This document shows positions 25,858 through 35,491 of a stretch of 64,000 nt of DNA, one piece after another. Under the pieces are notes generated by a model, which did no database searches, had not been told where the DNA came from, and was given only the letters and a program-made list of their open reading frames with translations. The position numbers were made by a program, and so were the translations under genes. Source of the stretch: Halarcobacter sp. (lineage in GTDB: Bacteria; Campylobacterota; Campylobacteria; Campylobacterales; Arcobacteraceae); contig NZ_OY780939.1 in the NCBI RefSeq assembly GCF_963675975.1, positions 3,205,700-3,269,699 on the forward strand. The letters run 5' to 3'. Position 1 is the first letter of the stretch. Every line of letters begins with the position of its first letter.

Positions 25858-26156
25858 TACTCTTCTTCCATTACTGCTTTTAAAGGGAAACCCTTTTCTC
25901 TAGCTAAAGTTTTCACTTGAGCAACTTTTGTTGACGCAATCTCATGAGTATATATTCCACAAACATCTTTTCCATTATTGTGAATATTTAACATGATTTT
26001 TGTTGCTTGGTCAATATTTTTTCTAAAAACTCTAGTTAAAACATCAATTACAAAATCCATTGTTGAATAATCATCATTTAATAAAAATACTTTAAACTTT
26101 TTTGGTTCCTCTACTTCTAAATCACTATCAAGTTCAATTTCTAATTCGTTTGCCAC
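25857..26156 (-). CDS. clpS: ClpS adaptor protein
   Basis: 99 aa. [19 protein letters not shown] holds the N-degron binding NDD segment, followed by VLTRVF and the [20 protein letters not shown] block. It delivers proteins with destabilising N-termini to ClpA. The start is GTG at 26156, with AGAGG upstream. The stop overlaps clpA by one base (TAATG). A likely -10 (TATAAT on the minus strand) lies near 26194. Confidence 0.95.
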   Translation of the reverse strand: MANELEIELDSDLEVEEPKKFKVFLLNDDYSTMDFVIDVLTRVFRKNIDQATKIMLNIHNNGKDVCGIYTHEIASTKVAQVKTLAREKGFPLKAVMEEE

Positions 26157-26292
26157 AATATACCTCTTTTTTATTCAGTGTTGTATATATTATAACAAAA
26201 AACAACTAATCTTAGTAAAACAAATTGTTTATAAAATATTTTAAAGTTTATTTAATATTTTGATAAACTTACATTTTCAAAAGGAATTATAT

Positions 26293-26901
26293 ATGAATAG
26301 AGTATTTATTACAGCAACAAACACTGATGTAGGAAAAACATATGCCAGTGAACAAATTTTAAAACATTATGCAAAAAAAGGTTTCAAAGTAGGATATTTT
26401 AAACCTTGTGAGACAGGGGTTACTCATTCTCCACTTGATGGTTCAAAGATGTTAAATCTAGTAAAAGAATTAAACCCTGAATTTAAAGTAACAATAGAAG
26501 ATGTTGTACCTTATCAGTTTAAACTTCCTGCAGCTCCATATGTTGCAAAAGAAGATAAAGATATAAATTTTATTTTTTTAAAAGAGAAAATAGCATATTT
26601 AGAAACTATGTGTGATTTTTTAGTTATTGAAGGTGCTGGAGGTTTAATGGTTCCAGTTTTAAAAGATATCTTTATGATTGATTTAATTGATATTTTTGAA
26701 GCAAAACCTATTTTAATTGCTCCATCTAAATTAGGGTGTATAAATGATATTTTATTATCTATTGAGGCTTTAAAGAAAAGAGAAATAGAGTTTGAATGGT
26801 ATATTAATCTTTTTCAAGATAAAGATAGCTATGATGAAGTATCTAAGCCCTTTTTAGAAGATTATTTTGGGAAATTAAAATATCTTCATGAGTTGGATTA
26901 A
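26293..26901 (+). CDS. bioD: Dethiobiotin synthetase
   Basis: 202 aa from the ATG at 26293, chosen for AAAAGGA upstream; a frame starting at 26260 has no ribosome site. P-loop TNTDVGKT (9-16), FKPCETG and EGAGGLMVP are family marks. It closes the ureido ring of biotin using CO2 and ATP. No other bio gene is in the window. It ends in a hairpin whose loop is its stop codon. Confidence 0.93.
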   Translation: MNRVFITATNTDVGKTYASEQILKHYAKKGFKVGYFKPCETGVTHSPLDGSKMLNLVKELNPEFKVTIEDVVPYQFKLPAAPYVAKEDKDINFIFLKEKIAYLETMCDFLVIEGAGGLMVPVLKDIFMIDLIDIFEAKPILIAPSKLGCINDILLSIEALKKREIEFEWYINLFQDKDSYDEVSKPFLEDYFGKLKYLHELD

Positions 26902-26910
26902 ATCCAACTC
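26890..26910. terminator. Hairpin terminator of bioD with the stop codon as loop
   Basis: GAGTTGGAT and ATCCAACTC form a perfect 9-bp stem, and the 3-base loop is TAA, the bioD stop codon. A TTTTTT run lies 11 bases downstream on the plus strand. The convergent MFS gene ends at 26913. Confidence 0.6.
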
Positions 26911-26912
26911 CC

Positions 26913-28094
26913 TTATAAAAACTTTTTTAACCAATTAAAATAAAAAGCAAAAATAAAAAATCCAAATCCTATAATTGCAGTTATTAATTGTAGAGAGATA
27001 AATCCTGCTGCTATTCCAATAAACATAGTTGTTAAAACATTTGAAATCATAAAAATCATATCATTGTAAGAGATTACTCTTCCTAAATATTTCTCTTCAA
27101 CATTTTCTTGAATTAAAGCATAGGTATATGACCAAATTGTTGTTGTCATAAGACCTGTAAAAAACATTGCAATTAAAGCATAATAAAAATTAAACTGTAA
27201 AAAGCTCCAAAGAATAATTGCAGCCCCTTGAAAAATAAAAAGATAAACAAGAGTATCTTTATTTACTCTACTTGTAATAAGTAAAGGGCCAATCATTAAA
27301 GCAAAGGCTCTTACAGCATTTGTGATACCAATAGACAAAGGAACTGCAATAACATATTTATATTCATTTTTTGCTAATAATGTAACTAAAGTATCAAAAG
27401 AGGTTAATCCTACTGATGAATGAAAAAGTATTAAGTGAAGAACTAATTTATTATTTTTTAAATATAAAAATCCATCTTTTATCATTGATACAATTTTTTC
27501 TTTTGTATGAATAATCTCAACTTTAAATTCAATACTAAAAAATATCATAATTGCAACTATAAAAAAGACTGCGTCAATAATTATAGATATTTTTATACCT
27601 AAAGAGTGAACAACAACTCCACTTAAAGCCATCCCAGCAGCATAAGTAAAAGACCAAATAATAGAATGTATCTCATTAGCTTTTTGTAAAGCTTGTCCTC
27701 TGACAAGTTTAGGAAGTAAAGTCATCTCTGTAGCAAAAAACATAGAGGAACATCCCATTCTAATAAATATTAAAATCATTAATATCCACAATTCATCTTT
27801 GCTATCTATAGTAAGAAAAAGTAATGTAGTTACTAGTTCGGTTAATAGCAAAATTAACATTAAAGTTTTTACTCTAACTCTATCTATTATAGCTCCAGAA
27901 AAAGGACCAATTAAAACAGCTGGCAGTAGATGCATAGCTGTTACTAATGAAATAACAAAAGCAGAAGAACCAAAATTTACAGCCATAGTGTAAATTGCAA
28001 CATTAGAAAACCAAGAACCAAAATATGCAACAAACTGCAATAATGATAGTTTTCTAATTATTGGATAATTAGTTAAAAGTTCACGGTAGTTCAA
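26913..28094 (-). CDS. MFS transporter (EntS/MFS_3-like)
   Basis: 393 aa with about 12 hydrophobic segments. The N-terminal LLQFVAYFGSWFSNVAIYTM, then GPFSGAIIDRVRVK, matches the MFS_3 exporters related to EntS, which export siderophores or drugs. The substrate is unknown. It overlaps the upstream molybdopterin-type gene by 14 bp and is the last gene of a chain that follows flhA. Confidence 0.82.
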   Translation of the reverse strand: MNYRELLTNYPIIRKLSLLQFVAYFGSWFSNVAIYTMAVNFGSSAFVISLVTAMHLLPAVLIGPFSGAIIDRVRVKTLMLILLLTELVTTLLFLTIDSKDELWILMILIFIRMGCSSMFFATEMTLLPKLVRGQALQKANEIHSIIWSFTYAAGMALSGVVVHSLGIKISIIIDAVFFIVAIMIFFSIEFKVEIIHTKEKIVSMIKDGFLYLKNNKLVLHLILFHSSVGLTSFDTLVTLLAKNEYKYVIAVPLSIGITNAVRAFALMIGPLLITSRVNKDTLVYLFIFQGAAIILWSFLQFNFYYALIAMFFTGLMTTTIWSYTYALIQENVEEKYLGRVISYNDMIFMISNVLTTMFIGIAAGFISLQLITAIIGFGFFIFAFYFNWLKKFL

Positions 28095-29784
28095 GTCTTA
28101 TTAATACCTCTTGAAACATAGCAGAAAAAGCTAATTCATCACTTTTATGATTTGTTAAATAGTTTGCTTTTTTATTTCCTGCAAAAAGTACAATGCAACC
28201 TTTTTTTATATCTTCATCAAATTTTATTATAAAGGTACTTTCTCCATATGAAGATTTTGCTATTACTTCTTGATTCTCTTCAAAACTACAATCTGGATTT
28301 ATATATAAAAAGCTGTCTTCTTTAAATTGTGAGTTTAAATTGTTTTTTCTTTTTCTAAAAAGAAGATAATACTCATCTTCATCTTTTTGCTCATAAAGAT
28401 TTTCAACTTCAAGCTCTTCTAAGAACTCAAATTTTTCTATTTTTGAGTCATCAACAAACTCTTTATTTGTATAATAATCAAAAGCTTCCTCAAAATCAAC
28501 TAAACCTTTAAAACCAAATTGTGTATTCATATAAGATGAAAATTCATACTCACTTATACTATTTTTTTGTTTCTCTTCTACATCATAAGATATAGCTTTG
28601 TACTCATGTCCATATGAAAGTCTTACATCTTTTTTTGCTTTAAAATTAGTAGCTGGGATTATAATATCTGCATATTCACAAGTATCATTAAATGTTGTAC
28701 CAAAAAATACAACAAAAGTGTTTTTTAAACCTTCTATAACTCTTTTTGTATTAGGTGCACTTACAACTGGATTTGCACCTTGTATAAATACTAATTTATA
28801 TTTTGAAAAATCAACTTCTGGTAAAGGAACATATTTTTTCCCTTTTACACTAAATTTTCCCTCATATGAGTAGGCTGAGTCACTTAAATACCAAACTCCA
28901 CCTACATTTTTATTGTGTAAACCAATATATCCAGCAAAAGAATCTATCGCTCTTGTAATATTTACACCCTCATAGTACTTCTGTACTCCTATACCTAACA
29001 GTATTGAGACAGACTTATTTTTGATTATTTCAAAAAGTTTTGTAATCTCTTGAAGAGATATTCCTGTTGTTTGTTCATATGAGACTAAAGGTCTACTTTT
29101 AGCTAAATCAAAAAACCAATCAGCTCCATTTGATTGCTCTATAAACTCTTTGTCTTCCATATCTTCCATATATGCAAACCTTGTTAATAATAAAGCTAAC
29201 TCATGGTCAGTTTTTGGATTTATCTGAAGGTGTAGTTCAGATTTTTTTGCAATAGGAGTTGATACTGGGTCAATAGTTATAAATATTTTATCTTTTGTAA
29301 GTTCATACATATGTGGACTTGTAATAGAATAATTTCGTCCCCAAACTATAATTACATCAGAATTTATAAGTTTTTCAATAGGAGGATTAACATTTTTCCC
29401 TCTTCCTAAGTTTATCCCCTCTTCTCCTGCACCTTCACAAAGACTTCCTTTAGTAAGAATAGAGCCAAAATTATTGAAAAATACTTTTGGAGAGTTTTGC
29501 ATAACTCCTAAGTTTCCTGCACCTTTATAGTATAAAGTATCCTCTGGGTTCATCTCTTTTAATTTTGAAGTAAACTCTTGTAAAGCCTTATCTAAAGAGA
29601 CCTTTTCATTTGATATATAAGCATCTTCTAAAAAATCCTCTTTTAATAAATTTGCAAAATTTACACAAAGTTTTGATTTAGTAGTAGGATGTTCTTTATT
29701 ACCTTTTATTTTCCCATTACTTAATACTGCTTCACAAGTATCAAAACAGTCAAGGGGACAGGCAAGTGTGTTATTTAAATTCAA
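28081..29784 (-). CDS. Molybdopterin-dependent oxidoreductase, short form
   Basis: 567 aa, below the ~650-800 aa usual for soluble family members. Cysteines C9, C13, C17 and C40 (CPLDCFDTC ... KLC) form the 4Fe-4S motif. GAGNLGVMQ, LCEGAGEEGINLGRG and FGTTFNDTCEYADIIIP fit the bis-MGD domains, and the C-terminal ~100 residues form the dinucleotide-binding barrel. Neither a Tat signal nor partner subunits are seen, so it is probably cytoplasmic. The substrate is unknown. It overlaps the HlyD-like gene by 14 bp. Confidence 0.8.
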   Translation of the reverse strand: MNLNNTLACPLDCFDTCEAVLSNGKIKGNKEHPTTKSKLCVNFANLLKEDFLEDAYISNEKVSLDKALQEFTSKLKEMNPEDTLYYKGAGNLGVMQNSPKVFFNNFGSILTKGSLCEGAGEEGINLGRGKNVNPPIEKLINSDVIIVWGRNYSITSPHMYELTKDKIFITIDPVSTPIAKKSELHLQINPKTDHELALLLTRFAYMEDMEDKEFIEQSNGADWFFDLAKSRPLVSYEQTTGISLQEITKLFEIIKNKSVSILLGIGVQKYYEGVNITRAIDSFAGYIGLHNKNVGGVWYLSDSAYSYEGKFSVKGKKYVPLPEVDFSKYKLVFIQGANPVVSAPNTKRVIEGLKNTFVVFFGTTFNDTCEYADIIIPATNFKAKKDVRLSYGHEYKAISYDVEEKQKNSISEYEFSSYMNTQFGFKGLVDFEEAFDYYTNKEFVDDSKIEKFEFLEELEVENLYEQKDEDEYYLLFRKRKNNLNSQFKEDSFLYINPDCSFEENQEVIAKSSYGESTFIIKFDEDIKKGCIVLFAGNKKANYLTNHKSDELAFSAMFQEVLIRLELP

Positions 29785-30478
29785 TTTTAATTAACCTAGA
29801 AAATTGTTTAGGATTAGTAACTATAATCTCAACTTTGTAAGATGAGATATGTTTTGAATCTGCCACATCATATATTTTACTAATCTTTAAATCTGTTTTT
29901 TCACCATCTAAATATATATCTTTGTTTTTTATAGACTCTATATCTAAAATTGGAACATATATTTCAAGTTTACCTTTACTTAAATCTTTTGCTTCATAAA
30001 GCAGTGTTCCAGGAGTTACATAATCTCCTTCATTTACTGCTATATTATAAATATAATAATTTTTTTCAATTAGTTTTTTATTTTTGATACTATCTCTTAA
30101 ATTTGCAATATTTATTAAAATATCTGCTTTATTGATTTGTAGATTTACTACATTGATTTTTTGATTATCTTTTTCATAACCTGATTTAGATTTAATCTTC
30201 ATCAATCTTTCATAATTTGTATTTTGAAGTTCAATCATCTCATTCATTGCTTCTAATTTTTTTAATGATTGTTCTAAATCAATTCTATCTACATAAGAAT
30301 CTATCTCAATAATTTTTGAATTATTTGACTTTTTACCCTCAATATTTTTATTTGAAAATATTATCTTACCACTAACTGAAGCTTTTATCTCATAACTCTC
30401 TATTGGCTCTAATTTAGCATAAAATTCATTTGCAAATGAAAAAGAAACTACAGCTATAACAATCAACAAATATCTCAT
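29771..30478 (-). CDS. HlyD-like periplasmic adaptor protein
   Basis: 235 aa with a signal peptide (MRYLLIVIAVVSFSFA). It has the barrel-sandwich halves IKASVSGKIIF near residue 30-42 and VNEGDYVTPGTLLYEAKDL near 151-169, separated by a helical hairpin (about 65-135). This is the core of membrane-fusion adaptors, but it is short and no transporter pump lies beside it. It stands between BatD and a molybdopterin enzyme. Function not known. Confidence 0.65.
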   Translation of the reverse strand: MRYLLIVIAVVSFSFANEFYAKLEPIESYEIKASVSGKIIFSNKNIEGKKSNNSKIIEIDSYVDRIDLEQSLKKLEAMNEMIELQNTNYERLMKIKSKSGYEKDNQKINVVNLQINKADILINIANLRDSIKNKKLIEKNYYIYNIAVNEGDYVTPGTLLYEAKDLSKGKLEIYVPILDIESIKNKDIYLDGEKTDLKISKIYDVADSKHISSYKVEIIVTNPKQFSRLIKIEFK

Positions 30479-30488
30479 ATATTACCTC

Positions 30489-31958
30489 TTATAATTTAAT
30501 CTCTCTGATTCTAGTAAGAATCTCTTTTTTAAGTACCTTAAACTCTTTTTCACTTTCACATTCAAAAATCAATTTATCTAAAGTAGAATCAATTTTTAAA
30601 TATGGAATTAAAACTTTTATTAACTCATTTTTATCTTTTGAGCTTTTAACAAGTTTATTTAAAGGTGTTTCTTTTGATACTTTTTCTTTGCTTTGAAGTG
30701 TAACAAGTTTATATAAACCCAAAATTAATAGTGTAGCTATTATACCAAAGATAAAATATTTAGCTTTATCTTCTGTAGATATTTTTTCTTTTATTACAAT
30801 TTTTTCTTTCGCAACTTCTTTAGTCTCTTTTGGTTTTTCCAGTACAACTTTTTGTTTTTCTTCAGTTTTATCAACTTTTATATTAAACTCTTTTGTACTC
30901 TTCTCAACTATTTTTTTATCTTTTTTATCAAAATATTTTAATTTTATACTTGGAATTGTAATTGAGTTTTCAGGAATAATAGAAAAAACTTTAGTATATG
31001 TTCCTTCATATCCTAAATTTGAATATGTTGTTTTTATATCAGGTTTATTATCATAAATAGTTGCATTTGGTATATCTAATTTTATATCTTGGATATCATC
31101 AAAATTCCCTATCCCTTTTATCTCTAATTTTAAAGATACTGATTCACCTTGTTTAATTTCAGTTTTATTAGCATTTGCATTTATATCAAAATCACCTATA
31201 AGTGATATATCTTGAGGAAGTTTTTTTACATCAAATTTCAATTCATTTGAATAAACTTTTTGAACCTTTGGTACAGATGAAAAAAATCCAAATGGTGTTG
31301 AACTATTTGATTGCATCAATTGAGCATCAACTCTTAAAGGGCCAACATTTAATTCACCACTTTTTTGAGGAAAAAGTAAAAACTCTAATTCTTGAACAAT
31401 ATATCCATTTTGTTCATATCTATCATTTTTATTTTCTATTCTTTTATACCAGAAATTTTCAAAGTGTGGTTTTTCAAAACCTAAATTAGTAATTTGCAAA
31501 TCTCTTTTATATTTAAATACTAATTTGACAACTAAATCCTCGCCAACATATAAATTATCTTTAGAAGGAATTAATGTCAAATCAAAATCTGTAGAGTTTG
31601 TTTTATGTACTATTGTTTGTTTGACAACTTTTTCAGATGTATAAACCTCTTTATCATCAATTATAAATTTAAATTTTGGAATTGTAAAATCAGCAGAAGG
31701 GATAATTTTAAATCTTTTACTTAATTTTTCGTTGTAATCACCATTTATAATCTGTAAAGATTTTGAGGTACCTTGATTTTCTACAATATAATTATCTATT
31801 TTTTCTATTTTAGGAAACTCAATAGAACTTCCTGTAACTTCTATATCAAAATAATAGGGTTCACCCTTTACAAAACTATCTGGTGCTTTTAAAACAACAT
31901 CTGCAAACACACTTAAATTTAAAATTAAAAAAAATATAATATACTTAACTAGTTTCAT
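30489..31958 (-). CDS. BatD family protein
   Basis: 489 aa from ATG 31958, whose A overlaps the flhA TGA (TGATG); a TTG three bases earlier is less likely. Signal peptide 1-20, then repeated immunoglobulin-like segments, one membrane helix near 405-425, and a cytoplasmic tail. The order and motifs such as PKIEKIDNYIVENQGTS agree with BatD (oxygen tolerance, named in Bacteroides Bat operons). BatA, BatB and the MoxR ATPase are absent from this window. The role here is unknown; it is translationally joined to flhA. Confidence 0.72.
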   Translation of the reverse strand: MKLVKYIIFFLILNLSVFADVVLKAPDSFVKGEPYYFDIEVTGSSIEFPKIEKIDNYIVENQGTSKSLQIINGDYNEKLSKRFKIIPSADFTIPKFKFIIDDKEVYTSEKVVKQTIVHKTNSTDFDLTLIPSKDNLYVGEDLVVKLVFKYKRDLQITNLGFEKPHFENFWYKRIENKNDRYEQNGYIVQELEFLLFPQKSGELNVGPLRVDAQLMQSNSSTPFGFFSSVPKVQKVYSNELKFDVKKLPQDISLIGDFDINANANKTEIKQGESVSLKLEIKGIGNFDDIQDIKLDIPNATIYDNKPDIKTTYSNLGYEGTYTKVFSIIPENSITIPSIKLKYFDKKDKKIVEKSTKEFNIKVDKTEEKQKVVLEKPKETKEVAKEKIVIKEKISTEDKAKYFIFGIIATLLILGLYKLVTLQSKEKVSKETPLNKLVKSSKDKNELIKVLIPYLKIDSTLDKLIFECESEKEFKVLKKEILTRIREIKL

Positions 31959-34075
31959 CAAAATGCCAATGTTCCTTCGATAGCGAAATTTGCTTTAGAA
32001 TCAAGCTCTGCATGGGACAATACTGCTATTTGTAATCCAAATTTTTCATAAATTTCTGAAACTCTTTTTCTTAGAAGTGGATCTACAACCATAGCAACTT
32101 TACTATATCCTTTAGACTCAATCTCTTCAAGAAGCTCTTTTGTTTTAGTAACTAAATTATTAATCTCTGCAATTGAAAGCATAAGTTGTGATACCCCATG
32201 TTGCTCTTGCAGTTTTCCTATAAATTGTTGCTCAATATCAGGTTTAATTGTAATAATATGTAAAGTTCCATCCGTATCTTTAAATCTTTCTGTAATAAGT
32301 CTATATAACTTACTTCTTACATGTTCAAGTAAAATATCTGGAGCCTTTGTAAATTCAGCTATATCAGCTATTGCTTCAATTATTGTTAACATATCCACAA
32401 TAGGTATTTTTTCATGTAAAAGATCTCTACATACTTTTAATAATGAGCCATAAGAAGTCACTTTCATAGCCTCTTCAACAACAATAGGGAAATCTTTTTT
32501 TAATCCCTCTACAATATCTACAATATCTTGTCTTGTGATAATATCTTCAGAATATTTTTTTATTAATTCAGATAAATGTGTTGATATAATTGTAGGAGCA
32601 TCAACTACAGTAAAACCTTTCATTAAGGCTTCCTCTTTTTGTTTTTCCTCAATCCATGTTGCGTCAAGATTAAATACAGGCTCTTTAACTCTTAAACCTT
32701 TTAATTTTTCATTTGGTACACCACCCATAGCAAGTAGTTTATTTATCTCTACTCTTCCTGTTGCAATAGGAATTCTTTTTAAATAAAGTTGATATTCATT
32801 TGGAGCCAATGTAGTATCATCTGAAATTCTAATTTGCGGTATTACAAACCCTAACTCACTTGCAATTGTTTTTCTAATACCCCTAATTTTGTCTAAAAGT
32901 TCAGAATCCCCTTGAACTAGCTGTAATAATCTAATTCCAAGTTTTAATTCTAAAACCTCTAGCTTCATAATCCCTTCTATAACATTTTTTTCATCAGGAA
33001 CAGATTTTTTCTTTTTATCTTTAAAATCTTTTAAATCACCAGTTGGTTCAATTTTATCTTTTACCTCTTTTTTAGGAGTAAATAGTTTTGTAAGAGCATT
33101 ATCTTTACCACTCTCAATCATATTAATTGTGTATCCAATAAATACCATTAATGTACCCATTATCACTAATATTCCAGTAGGGAATCCTGGTATAAAACCA
33201 AATAATATCATTCCAATACCAACTAAAACTAATGACTTAGAATCTTTTACTAATTGAGCAACAGATTGATTTGCAAACTTATCTTCATCCATATTAGATC
33301 TAGTGATTATAATTGCAGTTGCCGTTGATAAAATCAGTGCTGGAATTTGTGCTACTAAACCATCCCCAATTGTTAAGATTGTATATATTTCACCACTTTG
33401 AGCTACTGTCATATCATGTTGAAATAGACCAATTAAAAGTCCACCAACTAAATTAACTAAAGTGATAATAATACCAGCAACTGCATCACCTTTTACAAAC
33501 TTTGAAGACCCATCCATTGCTCCATAAAAATTTGCATCTGAGATTAACTCTTTTCTTCTAATTTGGGCTTGTTTATCATCTATAAAACCTGCATTTAAAT
33601 CTGCATCAATTGCCATTTGTTTACCTGGCATTGAATCTAGTGTAAATCTTGCAGTAACTTCCGCAACCCTTGTTGCACCTTTAGTTACAACCATAAAATT
33701 AATCAGTACTAAAATAATAAATACAATAATACCAATAACCATATTACCACCAACTACAAAATCTCCAAAGGCGGAAATAATGGAACTAACTGCTTCAGGT
33801 CCATTATGACCTTCACTTAAAATAGATCTAGTTGTAGCAATATTTAAAGAAAGCCTAAATAGAGCTAGGATTAATATAATTGTTGGAAATGTTGTTAAAT
33901 CTGAAGGTCTTTGAATATATAAAGATATTAATAATATTAAAAGGGATAAAGATAAAGATATAACTAAAAAAAAGTCTAAGGCACCCTTTGGTAAAGGGAT
34001 AATAATAATTGTTAAAATAGCTACAAATAGAGCAACTACAAATAAGTCTTTTGATAAAAATTTTTTTAAATTCAT
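31958..34075 (-). CDS. flhA: Flagellar export apparatus protein FlhA
   Basis: 705 aa. The N-terminal half has about eight hydrophobic segments and the conserved loop AEVTARFTLDSMPGKQMAIDADLNAG (shortened here: from AEVTARFTL to DADLNAG). The C-terminal half is cytoplasmic and forms the export gate ring that docks chaperone-substrate complexes. It follows fliI across a 111-bp gap that holds a 30-codon ORF. Confidence 0.96.
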   Translation of the reverse strand: MNLKKFLSKDLFVVALFVAILTIIIIPLPKGALDFFLVISLSLSLLILLISLYIQRPSDLTTFPTIILILALFRLSLNIATTRSILSEGHNGPEAVSSIISAFGDFVVGGNMVIGIIVFIILVLINFMVVTKGATRVAEVTARFTLDSMPGKQMAIDADLNAGFIDDKQAQIRRKELISDANFYGAMDGSSKFVKGDAVAGIIITLVNLVGGLLIGLFQHDMTVAQSGEIYTILTIGDGLVAQIPALILSTATAIIITRSNMDEDKFANQSVAQLVKDSKSLVLVGIGMILFGFIPGFPTGILVIMGTLMVFIGYTINMIESGKDNALTKLFTPKKEVKDKIEPTGDLKDFKDKKKKSVPDEKNVIEGIMKLEVLELKLGIRLLQLVQGDSELLDKIRGIRKTIASELGFVIPQIRISDDTTLAPNEYQLYLKRIPIATGRVEINKLLAMGGVPNEKLKGLRVKEPVFNLDATWIEEKQKEEALMKGFTVVDAPTIISTHLSELIKKYSEDIITRQDIVDIVEGLKKDFPIVVEEAMKVTSYGSLLKVCRDLLHEKIPIVDMLTIIEAIADIAEFTKAPDILLEHVRSKLYRLITERFKDTDGTLHIITIKPDIEQQFIGKLQEQHGVSQLMLSIAEINNLVTKTKELLEEIESKGYSKVAMVVDPLLRKRVSEIYEKFGLQIAVLSHAELDSKANFAIEGTLAF

Positions 34076-34088
34076 TTAGTACTTTATT

Positions 34089-34181
34089 CTATCTAATAAA
34101 ATTTTTTAAAGATGAGTTAATTATTTTATTAAGAGTTTTATTTTCTTTTTTGTATAAAGATAAGATATTTAATAAAGCCAT
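34089..34181 (-). CDS. Possible 30-residue small protein between fliI and flhA
   Basis: ATG at 34181 opens a 30-codon frame (MALLNILSLYKKENKTLNKI, ten more residues, stop TAG) that fills the gap between fliI and flhA. The product would be a basic, amphipathic helix. An AAGGAGG lies within the fliI end, but about 16 bases from the ATG, too far to be ideal. Codon choice resembles neighbours. It may be a chance frame; no homologue is known to me. Confidence 0.3.
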   Translation of the reverse strand: MALLNILSLYKKENKTLNKIINSSLKNFIR

Positions 34182-34186
34182 ATGAA

Positions 34187-35491
34187 TCACTTAAATACCT
34201 CCTTAAACTTTGCAACTATCTCATTGAAGTTGTATTGTTCTTTCATACTTTGAGTCAAGAATTCTCTTATTTTTTCTTTTCTTGCAAGGGCATCATCTAA
34301 TTCAGCATCCATACCTGGTTTATATGCACCAACTCTTACTAAAACTTCATTCTCTTTAATGAGAGATAATATCCTTTTTAGCTTTAAAAAGTCATTATAA
34401 TGATCGTCACTAACAACTTTATCCATTACCCTTGAAGCTGACTTTAATAAATTAATTGGAGGGTAAAATCCTTGCTCAGTTAAATCCCTTGTTAAAACAA
34501 TATGTCCATCAAGAATAGATCTACTTTGATCAGCAATAGGATCATTCATATCATCCCCATCAACTAAAACTGTAAAAAATGCTGTAATTGAACCTTTTGC
34601 ATTATTACCTGCTCTTTCCATTAATTGAGGTAAAAGTGCAAAAACAGATGGTGGATAACCACGACTAACAGGCGGTTCACCGGTACTTAATCCAATCTCC
34701 CTTTGAGCCATTGCAAATCTTGTAACAGAATCCATCATTAAAAGTACATCATGACCTTTATCTCTAAAGAATTCTGCAATAGCCATTGCTGTAAAAGCCC
34801 CGTACTTTCTCATTAGAGCTGATTCATCAGAAGTTGCTGCAACAATAATTGTATTTTCAAGATTATCATGGAGATTGTAATGGATAAACTCAGGAATTTC
34901 ACGCCCTCTTTCACCAATTAATGCAACAACTTTTATTTGTGCTTCACAACCTTTAACAATCATCCCCATTAAAGTTGACTTACCAACACCAGAACCTGCA
35001 AAGATACCAACTTTTTGACCTTTTCCAGAAGTAAGCATAGAATCAATAGCTTTTACACCTGTTGAAAATCTCTCATCAATAATTCCTCTTTCAAGTGCTG
35101 GCATTGATATTTTATTTATAGCTGAACTTTCTTCTAAATCTTTTATCTTACCCTTATCATCAATTGGTTCCCCAAGAGCATTTACCACTCTACCTAAAAG
35201 ACCGTATCCAGCTTTTACAGATAAGCCCTCTTTTTGTAAATATACTTTATCTTGAATTCTAAATCCATCAATAAAAGAGAAAGGAACAATAGTAAAGTAT
35301 CCTGATTCGATGGAAGCTACCATACCTAATACAGTATATAAATGAGCTTGGGATTCAATTTTTACGATATCACCTACAGCAACTTCAATACCTTTTGCTT
35401 TTATAGTTGTTGAAGAGATATTAACAATTCTTCCAAAAGGGATAGACAAGTTAGCTGAATCAATACTATTTATTATAGAGTCTATATCCAT
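34187..35491 (-). CDS. fliI: Flagellar export ATPase FliI
   Basis: 434 aa. Walker A GSGVGKST at 166-173 in GIFAGSGVGKSTLMG, Walker B LLMMDSVTR, and the ATP synthase beta-like signature PPSVFALLPQLMERAG. It energises substrate delivery to the export gate. It lies directly after the TPR gene (adjacent bases) and shares the operon with flhB and fliR. Confidence 0.96.
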   Translation of the reverse strand: MDIDSIINSIDSANLSIPFGRIVNISSTTIKAKGIEVAVGDIVKIESQAHLYTVLGMVASIESGYFTIVPFSFIDGFRIQDKVYLQKEGLSVKAGYGLLGRVVNALGEPIDDKGKIKDLEESSAINKISMPALERGIIDERFSTGVKAIDSMLTSGKGQKVGIFAGSGVGKSTLMGMIVKGCEAQIKVVALIGERGREIPEFIHYNLHDNLENTIIVAATSDESALMRKYGAFTAMAIAEFFRDKGHDVLLMMDSVTRFAMAQREIGLSTGEPPVSRGYPPSVFALLPQLMERAGNNAKGSITAFFTVLVDGDDMNDPIADQSRSILDGHIVLTRDLTEQGFYPPINLLKSASRVMDKVVSDDHYNDFLKLKRILSLIKENEVLVRVGAYKPGMDAELDDALARKEKIREFLTQSMKEQYNFNEIVAKFKEVFK

